Shown piece after piece: positions 18,056 to 26,963 of a stretch of 64,000 nucleotides of DNA. The notes under the pieces are model-generated. The model was not told the DNA's origin, made no database searches, and worked only from the letters and a program-made list of their open reading frames with translations. The position numbers and the translations under genes are program-made. Source of the stretch: Indolivaga alginatilytica (lineage in GTDB: Bacteria; Bacteroidota; Bacteroidia; Bacteroidales; Dysgonomonadaceae); NCBI RefSeq assembly GCF_003201355.1, contig NZ_QICL01000021.1, forward strand, positions 17,479-81,478, in the 5' to 3' direction. Position 1 is the first letter of the stretch. Each line of letters begins with the position of its first letter.

Positions 18056-19525
18056 ATGAAACTTACAAAAAATATAAATAGACTGGCAACCTTAGGATTT
18101 ATTCTTATCGGATTTCTCTGCCTATTATATAATAACTTTATCAACCGGACATTCTGGTACGATGAAGCATATACGATAGCAATAGTGCAGTATTCGTTTT
18201 CTGATATTTGGAAGATTACGGCTATCGATGTGCATCCTCCGCTTTATTATTTCATGCTGAAAATATTTACCGGAATATTTGGAGATTCGTTATTCACCAT
18301 GCGAATATTCTCTAATCTCGGAATAATGGCTTGCTGTATTCTCGGAATATTTCCCATAAAGCGTTTATTCGGAGAAAAGGTGGCATTTACATTTATACTC
18401 CTTATGGTATTGATGCCTGTTAATCAGTATTTGGGAGTAGAGATAAGAATGTATTCATGGGCTATGTTCTTTGTATTGGCATGCTCGGTATATGGTTACG
18501 AAACATTTCAGAAAAAAACGCTTATATGCTATTCTAAAATGACATTCTTCGCAATCTGTGCAGCCTATACCCATTACTATGCATTGATCGCTATTTTTTC
18601 CATATTTCTTATATTGATTATCTATCTGTTAGGAAGAAGAAGGACTATCGTCAGACCTCTTCTTTTTGCTATTATCTTATTACTGGCTTATATCCCCTGG
18701 ATACCCGTACTTGCTTCACAACTGTACAGTGTCCACCAAAATTTTTGGGTTGAAATTCCCACCCCGAAAGATATACTGTTGTTTTCTTATTATTTCTTTT
18801 CACCGAAAGAACCATCACATCCTTATACCATCTTTTCGATATGGACAATGTCAACCGCATTATTAATCACTTTAGGGTTAATATTCAGTGCAATCATTCT
18901 TACCATACGCTTGCACCTCGGAGATAAATCGAATAAAAGGCTAAAATCGGCATCTTATTTCATTTTTATTTTCGTCTCCACAATAATCATTACCTTTGCA
19001 GTAACATTTATAATAAAACCAATCAGCGTTCCGCGTTATGCAAGTTGTATGCTTGGCTCTCTGATTTTGGGGATATCCATTTATGGTGTCCAATTATATA
19101 AGACAAAAGCAAAACCGATTATAATAGCTATTATCATAATGCTTGCTGTTCTAAGTGTTGCCCGCTTTTTCTCAGAAAGAGAATACTATATATCTCAAAA
19201 CAAGGAATTCGCCGAAATAAAATCATTTATTCAATCAAAAGATATGCCTTTGAAGGTAATAGCTCCTTTACAATCGTACCCGAGTTTGGCTAAATTATCG
19301 ATGATTGCACCTAAAAAAGAATATCTGTTGCTTTCTCCGGATGATAATACAAATTATTTACCATTCGAGATTAAGAAAAAGGAACAGCTTCCAAGTATAG
19401 GTCAATTCATACTTGTTCAATCTGTCGGTGATTCGACACTATTATCCGATGATTTTACTATAAAAAAGAAATTAGAACAAAAAGAAATTATTATTAGCCT
19501 GATAGAGGCTACACCAAAGAATTAA
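18056..19525 (+). CDS. GT39/ArnT-like membrane glycosyltransferase, paralogue 2
   Basis: A 489-residue multi-spanning protein, paralogous over its whole length to the one at 13139-14713. The catalytic-type loop FWYDEAYTIAIVQYSFSD (about residues 32-49) carries the D-E pair, IDVHPPLYYFMLK follows, and VEIRMYSWAM lies in the next periplasmic loop. About ten transmembrane helices are followed by a short periplasmic tail. Like its paralogue it should transfer a sugar from a polyprenyl-phosphate carrier outside the inner membrane. Its stop codon abuts the ATG of the M16 peptidase (zero spacing), so the two are cotranscribed. The substrate cannot be told from sequence. Confidence 0.82.
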   Translation: MKLTKNINRLATLGFILIGFLCLLYNNFINRTFWYDEAYTIAIVQYSFSDIWKITAIDVHPPLYYFMLKIFTGIFGDSLFTMRIFSNLGIMACCILGIFPIKRLFGEKVAFTFILLMVLMPVNQYLGVEIRMYSWAMFFVLACSVYGYETFQKKTLICYSKMTFFAICAAYTHYYALIAIFSIFLILIIYLLGRRRTIVRPLLFAIILLLAYIPWIPVLASQLYSVHQNFWVEIPTPKDILLFSYYFFSPKEPSHPYTIFSIWTMSTALLITLGLIFSAIILTIRLHLGDKSNKRLKSASYFIFIFVSTIIITFAVTFIIKPISVPRYASCMLGSLILGISIYGVQLYKTKAKPIIIAIIIMLAVLSVARFFSEREYYISQNKEFAEIKSFIQSKDMPLKVIAPLQSYPSLAKLSMIAPKKEYLLLSPDDNTNYLPFEIKKKEQLPSIGQFILVQSVGDSTLLSDDFTIKKKLEQKEIIISLIEATPKN

Positions 19526-20749
19526 ATGAAAGAATATCAATCACATACACTACAAAACGGTTTACGTATTGTACACAAACCTTTAGCAGGAAAAGTTTCG
19601 TATTGCGGATTTATAGTCAATGCCGGAACACGGGATGAACAACCAACCGAATATGGTATGGCTCATTTTGTTGAGCATATGCTATTTAAGGGTACGGAGA
19701 AACGCCGTTCGCATCATATTATAAATCGTATGGAGAGTGTAGGCGGAGAAATCAATGCCTATACGAATAAAGAAGAAACAGTGATTTATTCGATATTTCT
19801 CGAAGAGCATTTTACGCGAGCATTTGAACTGCTTACCGATTTGACTTTTCACTCCGTATTTCCTGAAAGAGAAATAGAAAAGGAAATAGATGTAATACTC
19901 GATGAAATAAATTCGTATGAAGATAGCCCTTCGGAATTGATATTCGATGAATTCGAAAATATCATTTTCCGCAATTCCCAATTGGGTCACAATATACTCG
20001 GAGAACCTGAGTTGCTGACTAAATTTGATACAGCCAAGGCAAGTCACTTTGTTCAGGAACATTATCTTCCGGAAAATATGGTATTCTTTTCACTGGGAAA
20101 TACAGATATGAAGAAGATCATAAAACTGGCTGAAAGATATTTGTCAGAAATAAATTTATCAGCCCCCAAACACTCCAGGATACCACCGGAATCTGTAGAT
20201 AAAACAGAGCAGATAACGGCAAAAGAAACTTCGCAAACACATGCATTGATCGGAGGTAAATGCTACAACCTACACCATCCTAAGCGAAAAGCATTGCATC
20301 TCCTCAATAACATTCTCGGAGGACCCGGTATGAATAGCAGGTTAAATATATCTCTACGAGAAAAAAGGGGATATGTGTACAATGTAGATTCTAATGTAAC
20401 CGGTTATTCCGACACCGGGATTTTCTCCATCTATTTCGGCTGTGATAAACGCAATGCCGAAAAATGTATGAAACTGATACATGCCGAACTTAAAAATCTA
20501 CGAGATAACAAATTGACTGCATCTCAATTGGCCGCTGCCAAAAAGCAAATGATCGGACAAATTGCGATTTCGGGTGATAGCCACGAAAATCTGGCACTCG
20601 GTCTGGGTAAAAGCTTTATGCATTACAACCACTTCAACAATATGGAGGAGACTATTAAAAAGATCGAACAGATATCCGCTTCGGATCTTTTAGAGGTAGC
20701 AAATGAAATTTTTGACAGAGATAAGCTCAGTTCATTAACTTATCAGTGA
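19526..20749 (+). CDS. M16 family zinc peptidase
   Basis: A 407-residue member of the insulinase/processing-peptidase family. The inverted zinc motif H47-F-V-E50-H51 lies in GMAHFVEHMLFKGTEKR, and the distal glutamate lies in the EKEIDVILDEINSYEDSP helix near residues 117-134. The C-terminal M16C half has the R/Y pair region LREKRGYVYNVDS. There is no signal peptide, so it probably acts in the cytoplasm, as YmxG/PqqF-like peptidases do. The gene begins directly after the stop of the glycosyltransferase and continues that operon. The single M16-unit length is normal for a dimeric type. Confidence 0.92.
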   Translation: MKEYQSHTLQNGLRIVHKPLAGKVSYCGFIVNAGTRDEQPTEYGMAHFVEHMLFKGTEKRRSHHIINRMESVGGEINAYTNKEETVIYSIFLEEHFTRAFELLTDLTFHSVFPEREIEKEIDVILDEINSYEDSPSELIFDEFENIIFRNSQLGHNILGEPELLTKFDTAKASHFVQEHYLPENMVFFSLGNTDMKKIIKLAERYLSEINLSAPKHSRIPPESVDKTEQITAKETSQTHALIGGKCYNLHHPKRKALHLLNNILGGPGMNSRLNISLREKRGYVYNVDSNVTGYSDTGIFSIYFGCDKRNAEKCMKLIHAELKNLRDNKLTASQLAAAKKQMIGQIAISGDSHENLALGLGKSFMHYNHFNNMEETIKKIEQISASDLLEVANEIFDRDKLSSLTYQ

Positions 20750-20956
20750 TTAATTGAAGCGATAGATCCTCCAAATGAGGGTTAATGGTTTCAATTAACT
20801 TAAAATGTCATAATGAAAGACAACCCATTATCAAACAAGCAATTTAAGTAAAAAGACAACACCTATTTAACTAAATATTTATGCTTAACCTTACATTATT
20901 TCATATTATTTAACATAAATATTCCTTTTTTTGATTCTAAATATCAAAATTAAGGA

Positions 20957-20964
20957 TAAATTTG
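20957..20964 (+). promoter_or_regulatory. -7 promoter box ahead of beta-barrel gene
   Basis: TAAATTTG matches TAnnTTTG, with TTG at 20931-20933 as a possible -33 element. It lies 48 bp upstream of the ATG at 21013, and it overlaps the alternative TTG start at 20962, which makes that upstream start unlikely. Confidence 0.6.
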
Positions 20965-21012
20965 TGCCGTTTTTGGTTAACTAAGGTATTAATAATTTTA
21001 AAATTTAGGTTT

Positions 21013-21627
21013 ATGAAAAAGTTATTCTTAACAATTGCAGTAGCACTAGGTGTATTCACTGCAGTAAGTGCTCAAAGCAACATGTGGGTTGGAGGAACAG
21101 CAGGTATTTGGTCTAGCAAAGAAAAAGGTGGCGACAGCCAACTTAGCTTCAAAGTTATGCCGGAATTCGGATATATTTTAAACAGCAACGTAGGTATTGG
21201 TATCGCTCTTGGTGGTGCTCATGATCACGGAAGCACCAATTTCGATGGAAATATGTTTGCAGCACAAGAAAGCTCAACAAATACATATATTGTAAATCCT
21301 TTCTTACGTTATACATTTCTAAAGGGTGATTTAGGAGGTCTTTTCTTTGACGGAGGCGTATCTTACGGTTGGTCGAAAGGAACTACCGGAGGACTTAAAG
21401 GATCTCAACTGGAAGTAGGTTTAAGACCAGGGGTTGCACTAAGCGTATCTAATAAAATTACATTACTTGGTAAATTCGGTTTCTTAGGATACCAAAACCT
21501 AAAATATGATTATTTAACAATAGCCCCATCAACAGGTATATACGATAAGACAACACGCGAAACTAACAGCTTCGGTTTTGACTTTGACATGAGAAATATT
21601 GAATTTGGTGTTAACTACAAATTCTAA
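21013..21627 (+). CDS. Small outer-membrane beta-barrel protein
   Basis: A 204-residue exported protein starting MKKLFLTIAVALGVFTAVSAQ, a signal peptide cleaved after AQ. The rest alternates Gly/aromatic strands (MWVGGTAGIW, NVGIGIALGGAHD, YIVNPFLRYTF, GLFFDGGVSYGWSKG, LEVGLRPGVALSVSNKI) and ends in NIEFGVNYKF, a terminal aromatic typical of outer-membrane barrels (OmpW/porin-family-like, 8 strands). The start was moved from a TTG 51 bp upstream because that one lies inside the promoter. It is monocistronic with its own promoter and terminator; codon usage looks like that of a well-expressed gene. Function unknown. Confidence 0.82.
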   Translation: MKKLFLTIAVALGVFTAVSAQSNMWVGGTAGIWSSKEKGGDSQLSFKVMPEFGYILNSNVGIGIALGGAHDHGSTNFDGNMFAAQESSTNTYIVNPFLRYTFLKGDLGGLFFDGGVSYGWSKGTTGGLKGSQLEVGLRPGVALSVSNKITLLGKFGFLGYQNLKYDYLTIAPSTGIYDKTTRETNSFGFDFDMRNIEFGVNYKF

Positions 21628-21649
21628 TTTGATCATATTATCAAATACA

Positions 21650-21683
21650 AAAAAACCTCTTGGAAATTTTCAAGAGGTTTTTT
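21650..21683. terminator. Bidirectional terminator between beta-barrel gene and wbqC
   Basis: AAAAAACCTCTTG (21650-21662) pairs with CAAGAGGTTTTTT (21671-21683) around an 8-nt loop. It serves two convergent genes; the WbqC stop codon lies in the right arm. Confidence 0.85.
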
Positions 21684-22305
21684 TTATGCTTTTGCTCAAT
21701 ACTATCAAACTTTCATTACCCATATTGAAAAGGAGATCCACAATGCTTAGATTTTCGGTGAATCCGAATCGCTGATCGAAAATCTGATAATAAGGGATTG
21801 ATTCAAAATCAGAGTCAGCCATCCTCCAATCTGTCTTTGGAGAAATTTTAGATCTGAAATCTTCACTTCCCAACTCTAATTTAAATTCATCCGTATATCT
21901 TAGACCGGAAGTGTCTATATCAATTAATCTACATATAAGATCTCTCAACTCTTTGTTGAAATCAAAAAGGTATTTATAGCTCTTCTCATAGAAGGGGCGG
22001 AAGTCATCTTGATAGTATTCGAAGAATGGAGTCGAATTATAAGCTGAAATAAGGGCATTCCAATGCAAATGACGCCAATTTCCATGCTCGGCAATACAAA
22101 TATCCCTTATCGGGCATTTTTTGCCGCCAGAGCTCTCTATTGGAATGGAAAGAGTCATCGGACCATTTGCCGAAAGAATCGTACACCTGTTCCTGTAAGT
22201 TTGCTTAACATAATTCTCATGTTGCTCGATAAAAACATCCTCATTCAGAAGTTTCGAATAATATTCGATCGGAGCAAGATACGCAGTAGATAAATATATA
22301 CTCAT
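21670..22305 (-). CDS. WbqC-like family protein
   Basis: A 211-residue protein of the WbqC-like family, found widely in Bacteroidota beside the signal peptidase genes. Signatures: YLAPIEYYSKLLNEDVFIEQHENYVKQTYRNR at the N-terminus, then GPMTLSIPI, HGNWRHLHWNALISAYNSTPFFEYYQDDF (residues ~74-102) and a C-terminal YYQIFDQRFGF. WbqC itself is encoded in O-antigen clusters but its reaction is not established. The order dapB-lepB-lepB-wbqC on the minus strand is conserved in Bacteroidales and suggests one transcription unit. Family call firm, function not known. Confidence 0.88.
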   Translation of the reverse strand: MSIYLSTAYLAPIEYYSKLLNEDVFIEQHENYVKQTYRNRCTILSANGPMTLSIPIESSGGKKCPIRDICIAEHGNWRHLHWNALISAYNSTPFFEYYQDDFRPFYEKSYKYLFDFNKELRDLICRLIDIDTSGLRYTDEFKLELGSEDFRSKISPKTDWRMADSDFESIPYYQIFDQRFGFTENLSIVDLLFNMGNESLIVLSKSIKKTS

Positions 22306-22370
22306 TTGTAATTCAGTTAACAGTTAACAGCAATCAGTTAACAAGTAGACAAGTAATAAATAACATAATT

Positions 22371-23333
22371 CTACTTTACCCACGAGAATAAACGGTTCCA
22401 TCTGGAGCCGTCTTCATCGCTCGAACTATACCAGATAACAGAAGCTTTACCAATAATATTTTTTTCGGAGATAAAACCCAATGATCGGGAGTCAATAGCA
22501 TCATCGGCATTATCCGACAAAAACCAATAATAATTATATAGGAAAGTATAAGATTTCAGATCTTCAATCTTCACCGCTTCTCCCACTTCATCATTGATTA
22601 TCTGGTTGTACAAAGGTCTATTAAATTCGGTAAGGGCAATAGTCATGCCTGCCTCGGGAATAATTAAATCATAAGACAATAGCTCTTGAATGCTCAATTT
22701 TAATTGGAGGCTATCCGGCAATTTCTGATTGATAAGAAACACTTCATATCTGCTAAGAGTAGAATATACCGAAAGCGAATCCATAGAAATATCACGTGGT
22801 GATATCTTCAATGAATTTACAACTGCCAGAATTGTATCTTTTGAACTTCTTTCGAATCGGAATGATTGTAATAAATCGGGTGAAGAAACCGATTTTATTC
22901 CATTTACATAAAAATCAGATCCTTTTACGATGATTGTATCACCCGCCACTGCCACGCATCTACTGAGATACAAACTTCGCTTATCCAAAGGTTTGTCTGA
23001 TTCCAGCGGATTATTGAACAAAACGACATCATTTCGATCAACCATTTTACTGAATAAGCGATGATATCCTAATTGTACTAAACCGGAATATGACTTAAAT
23101 CCAAGAAATTTATCAAAAGTAAAAGGTATAGACAACAAAGTCATTGGCATCCTTATACCATAAGAAACCTTATTAACCAAAACCCTGTCGCCTCTGAGCA
23201 AAGCAGTCTCCATCTGAGAAGAAGAGACTGTATAAGACTGAATAAAGAAAGCTCTGACAATAAAAACGATCAATAGAGCGATAAGGAATACCTTGCCCCA
23301 CCAATTTAATATCTGTGCTTTCTTCTGGAACAT
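22371..23333 (-). CDS. Signal peptidase I paralogue, catalytic residues lost
   Basis: A 320-residue S26-family protein with one N-terminal transmembrane helix (about 14-32). It aligns end to end with the neighbouring LepB, but at the catalytic serine position (motif S-x-S-[ML]-E-x-[TS]-L) it has Gln40 (VSSSQMETALLRGD), and at the catalytic lysine (Y-[VI]-K-R) it has Ser124 (LYLSRCVAVAGD). The structural motif SDNADDAIDSRSLGFI (for GDNRxNSxDSRxWGxV) is partly kept. It therefore looks like a pseudo-protease, perhaps a partner or regulator of the active LepB encoded immediately upstream. The open frame is intact, so it is not simply decaying. Confidence 0.85.
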   Translation of the reverse strand: MFQKKAQILNWWGKVFLIALLIVFIVRAFFIQSYTVSSSQMETALLRGDRVLVNKVSYGIRMPMTLLSIPFTFDKFLGFKSYSGLVQLGYHRLFSKMVDRNDVVLFNNPLESDKPLDKRSLYLSRCVAVAGDTIIVKGSDFYVNGIKSVSSPDLLQSFRFERSSKDTILAVVNSLKISPRDISMDSLSVYSTLSRYEVFLINQKLPDSLQLKLSIQELLSYDLIIPEAGMTIALTEFNRPLYNQIINDEVGEAVKIEDLKSYTFLYNYYWFLSDNADDAIDSRSLGFISEKNIIGKASVIWYSSSDEDGSRWNRLFSWVK

Positions 23334-23376
23334 AAGCTAAATAAGTAAATGAAAATTTTTAATGATATATATTTTT

Positions 23377-23440
23377 GTAGGGGCGGGGGCGGACATATGT
23401 ATCTGCCCTGTGGTGTGTGAACACATAGGTTCGCCCCTAC
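23377..23440. repeat. GTAGGGGC inverted-repeat element
   Basis: A 64-bp element with GTAGGGGCG/CGCCCCTAC ends, lying between the two signal peptidase genes. Related copies occur at 35225-35282 and, as partial forms, at 34607, 61217 and 63265. Confidence 0.65.
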
Positions 23441-23467
23441 AGCAAACCAACAAAAAGATTTGCGGCC

Positions 23468-25063
23468 TTATTTCTTTTTTGCACTTGTAAAGATTCTGTT
23501 CCAACGGATTTTTCCATTGAACCAGCCTTTATCCTTGTCTAAAGATAACCAAACAAACAAAGGTTGCCCTACAATATGATCTTCCGGAACAAAGCCCCAT
23601 GAACGGGAATCCGCAGAATTATGACGATTATCGCCCATCATAAAGTAATAATCAAACTTAAAGGTATAAGAATCTGCTTGCTGACCATTGATGTAAACTT
23701 TTCCATCTTTATAATCAAATTGATTATTTTCATAGTTTTTAATTACACGCTCATAAGCAGCCACCTTATAATCTACATCTTTATCGAAAGTGATCGTTTC
23801 TCCTTTTTTGGGAATCCAGAGAGGTCCGTATGCATCACGAGTCCATCGTGTAGGATAGTTAATCGGATAATAAAACGGATAATCTATAATCTTTCCATCG
23901 GCAGTTTCTCTTCTTTCAATACGTTCTTTTTCTTTGAAAATATTAATAACAAAAGGCTTCGATTTCAAAGTTTCCACCATTTGTTTAGTAAGAGGTAATG
24001 TATAAACCAGACCGAATGTTTTACCCTTCGCCACAAAACCCAACTGAGTCAGTTGTAAGCTATCGGAAGTATATTTCATTTCCTCCGGAAGGCTTTTATT
24101 TAAAAGAGGATTAGCTCTCCTCAATTCATTTAACGGATCAAAATAGTTAGCGGACAATTGACCTCTTTCGTTCATAACAGCATAGTCATCCTGGCTGATT
24201 CCTAATTCATCGAATACCTGCTCAGAAATTGCAGTGCCATCCGTTTGAACGAAATATCTCAATTGCATATCTTCAGGATCTGCGACCTTTACGCCATTGA
24301 TATAAACTTCATCGTCCTTTATTTCTAAAGTTTCGCCGGGAAGTCCCATGCACCTTTTCACATAATTTTCTCTCCTGTCTACAGGGCGATAAACTATTTC
24401 TCCATATCTGGCTTTATCAGACCAAAGTCCTTCGCGTCCCCTGGCATCTAATTTACACAAACTATAATAATCAGCTTGTTGCATATTTAACGCCACAGTA
24501 TCACCTGCAGGAAAATTGAAAACAACAATATTGCCTCTTTCTATCGTTCCAAAACCGGCAAAACGCTGGTATTTCAATTGTGGCTTATCTAAATAAGATT
24601 TACAATCTAAAACAGGTAAGGTATGTTGAGCCAAAGGAAAAGACAAAGGGGTCATTGGTGAACGGGTTCCATAGCTCATTTTACTTACAAACAGAAAATC
24701 ACCCACTAAAAGAGACTTCTCTAAAGAAGACGATGGAATCTGATAATTCTGAAAGAAGAATGTATTAATAATATATACCGCAATTAAAGCAAAACCAATA
24801 GCATCTACCCATTCCATAAATTTACGAAAAGGTCCGTTATCGCTGGTTTTCCAAAAAGCCCACGGAATAAATTTTAAAATATAACTATCGAAGAAAAGGG
24901 GAATTAATAACAAAACAAGGTAATAACCAGTCCAGATGGTAAAGGCAATACAAAATAGCGTTATTAATAAAAATTTGACCCATTGCTTCCGCGTAGCACC
25001 CGAAAGCCTCTCTTTGAAACTTTTCTTTGCTGAAGAGTTATTCTGGTTACTTGTTGTTCCCAT
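23468..25063 (-). CDS. lepB: Signal peptidase I
   Basis: A 531-residue serine-lysine peptidase that removes signal peptides from exported proteins at the outer face of the inner membrane. The ATG at 25063 (MGTTSNQNNSS) is preferred to a TTG nine bases upstream. Transmembrane segments lie around residues 30-65 and 90-104. The catalytic serine is in QIPSSSLEKSLLVGD (Ser about 113) and the catalytic lysine in NYVKRCMGLPGE (about 236); the closing motif MGDNRHNSADSRSWGFVPEDHIVG is complete. It is about 200 residues longer than E. coli-type enzymes because of a large insertion between the two catalytic boxes, as is common in Bacteroidales. It lies between dapB and the inactive paralogue. Confidence 0.95.
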   Translation of the reverse strand: MGTTSNQNNSSAKKSFKERLSGATRKQWVKFLLITLFCIAFTIWTGYYLVLLLIPLFFDSYILKFIPWAFWKTSDNGPFRKFMEWVDAIGFALIAVYIINTFFFQNYQIPSSSLEKSLLVGDFLFVSKMSYGTRSPMTPLSFPLAQHTLPVLDCKSYLDKPQLKYQRFAGFGTIERGNIVVFNFPAGDTVALNMQQADYYSLCKLDARGREGLWSDKARYGEIVYRPVDRRENYVKRCMGLPGETLEIKDDEVYINGVKVADPEDMQLRYFVQTDGTAISEQVFDELGISQDDYAVMNERGQLSANYFDPLNELRRANPLLNKSLPEEMKYTSDSLQLTQLGFVAKGKTFGLVYTLPLTKQMVETLKSKPFVINIFKEKERIERRETADGKIIDYPFYYPINYPTRWTRDAYGPLWIPKKGETITFDKDVDYKVAAYERVIKNYENNQFDYKDGKVYINGQQADSYTFKFDYYFMMGDNRHNSADSRSWGFVPEDHIVGQPLFVWLSLDKDKGWFNGKIRWNRIFTSAKKK

Positions 25064-25088
25064 ATTAAGCAATATAAAATATTTATTA

Positions 25089-25145
25089 TGTAATCAAGCT
25101 CACTAGTTAATATTCTGCCAAAATAATAAAAAGGTCTGTGACCTT
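25089..25145. repeat. GGTCTGAGACC element at dapB 3' end
   Basis: Read on the minus strand the dapB stop codon TAA runs into AAGGTCACAGACCTT, TTTATTATTTTGGCA. The palindrome plus T-run resembles a terminator for dapB. Confidence 0.6.
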
Positions 25146-25860
25146 AAAAATTAAGCATATCCTGCATTCCTAAAAAACCTTTCTTGCCGTTAGTAAATTC
25201 TGCGGCTAAAACTGCACCTAAAGCCAAACTTTTTCGGTTCTTAGAATCGTGTTTTATACTGATTACATCGGCTTCCGACTCATAAAATACTTCGTGAATA
25301 CCGGGAACCTCACCTTCTCTGATACAATGTATCGCCACATCCGACGGTTTCATTTCTGCTTCCAAGTGCCAATCGCTCTTTCTATCGACATTTTCGATAA
25401 TACCTTCGGCAAGAGTAATAGCAGTTCCACTCGGAGCATCCAATTTATGGATATGATGAGTTTCCTCCATTCTCACCGTATAATCGGGAAACTGATTCAT
25501 AATTTTCGCAAGGTACTTATTCACTGCAAAAAAGATATTTACTCCCAAACTATAATTAGAAGCATAAAAGAATGTTTGACTATTTTTCTCACAAGCCTCT
25601 TTTACTTCAGGTAAGTGCTCAAGCCATCCTGTAGTACCTGCCACAACAGGAACACCGGCAGCAAAACATTTTCTGTAATTATTCATAGCACTTGCCGGAG
25701 TCGTAAACTCAATTGCAACATCTGCACTCTTAAATGCTGGTGAATCAAATTCCGCAAGATTATTCTCATCAACAATCGAAACTATAGAGTGTCCACGATC
25801 TTGGGCTATTCGTTCGATTTCTTTACCCATTCTTCCATAACCAATCAGTGCTATTTTCAT
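25144..25860 (-). CDS. dapB: 4-hydroxy-tetrahydrodipicolinate reductase
   Basis: A 238-residue NAD(P)H-dependent reductase of the lysine/diaminopimelate pathway. The N-terminal Rossmann motif IGYGRMGKEIE is followed by an EFTTPASAMNN segment and AGTTGW. The catalytic and substrate region EETHHIHKLDAPSGTA (about residues 131-146) carries the paired histidines, the lysine and the APSGTA loop. The length is typical of the short Bacteroidota form. It heads the minus-strand dapB-lepB-lepB2-wbqC cluster and its stop codon is part of a palindromic repeat. Confidence 0.96.
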   Translation of the reverse strand: MKIALIGYGRMGKEIERIAQDRGHSIVSIVDENNLAEFDSPAFKSADVAIEFTTPASAMNNYRKCFAAGVPVVAGTTGWLEHLPEVKEACEKNSQTFFYASNYSLGVNIFFAVNKYLAKIMNQFPDYTVRMEETHHIHKLDAPSGTAITLAEGIIENVDRKSDWHLEAEMKPSDVAIHCIREGEVPGIHEVFYESEADVISIKHDSKNRKSLALGAVLAAEFTNGKKGFLGMQDMLNF

Positions 25861-26143
25861 ACCTAATTAATTCTATATTAAAGTATTATAAACTATTAAA
25901 TTCTATATTATATCATTTTTACAAGCCAAACGACCCTATCTATTTTCAGAGAATAAAAAGCTTCATCGGCTTATAATATATTCATATATACTACAAATGT
26001 AAGAAAAACTAATTACTATAATCTACTGGATATTCTGATAAACAGACTATTTATTCAAGTATTTAATAAAAATTTCAATTATGCCTTTTTTCAATTAGTC
26101 TGACAAAGTATAAAAAGATCACAGAATACTCAAATAAAAATAA

Positions 26144-26404
26144 CACACTAGTACTCAAAGAGTAAGTTCTAATACAGTCCTTTTAATCGCATCAGAATAT
26201 TATTATTTAGAACAAATATTATCTTTCCATCGGAGAAAAGAAACATTAGAAAAAATAGAATATATCTTGATTAGTAAGCTTATTGAATTTCTTATAAAAA
26301 AGGATGTTTTTTTTCAGAATATAAAACACAATTTCAAAGAAGAATTTCGGAGAGAATTACAGTATAAAATACGAGCCTATAATATTAAGCTCATACTTAT
26401 ATAG
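26144..26404 (+). pseudogene. Possible gene remnant
   Basis: 87 codons are open, without ATG, in a region where stops are frequent. The conceptual product is basic and helical, including RRKETLEKIEYILISKLIEF and FKEEFRRELQYKI. I recognise no family. It could be the decayed C-terminal part of a gene, or chance. Confidence 0.25.
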
Positions 26405-26857
26405 GTAAATAATAAAAGAATAATAGTAGAAATTATATACCAATAGTTTATACTTAGCAATCAATAAAGTTTTCAAAAATAAAATTAATCCTAAATTAAT
26501 AATTAAATAAAAATATAACTATTACACTAATATTCTATATTTATACATATTATTTAACTTATATAAAAAATAAAATAATTACATAATATTATTATTTATA
26601 ATACTATAAATATATATAGTAATACATAGTACTATTATAATAATCATATATTATATATTTTTATAATAAAAAATAAAAGTAACTATTTAGATAAATAGAA
26701 AAGATTAAACTGATATAATATAAATATAGTTTACCAAAACAGATAATTCTATACAAAAAATAAAATCTGAATTAGAAAAAAATAGAATCTCAGAAAAACA
26801 AGAATGTGATTAATTAAAAGTTTAAGGAAAAAAATAAAGACTCTAAAAAAACAAAAA

Positions 26858-26896
26858 AGGAGTAAGAAAAAGAGAATACTCCCCTCACTTACTCCT
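26858..26896 (-). terminator. Terminator of cutC
   Basis: On the minus strand AGGAGTAAG pairs with CTTACTCCT (complement of 26888-26896 and 26858-26866), followed by TTTTTTG. Confidence 0.7.
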
Positions 26897-26963
26897 ATAA
26901 AATATTGATTGTTTCAACATCCTTTTAGGATAGAAAAAAATTAGATAGAAATAGAAAAAACAG

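Larger units (their letters stand above)
25861..26963. other. 1.1-kb AT-rich gap between dapB and cutC
   Basis: No intact gene. 26144-26404 is an unusually long open frame lacking a normal start. From about 26400 to 26860 the sequence is almost pure A/T with long runs and few G/C. The cutC terminator is at 26858-26896. No DnaA-box clusters, tRNAs or insertion-sequence ends are seen. Confidence 0.6.

Noticed and set aside
26400..26860. A/T tract as a replication origin
   Set aside because: No DnaA-box cluster; the region at 53.5-54 kb is far better supported.
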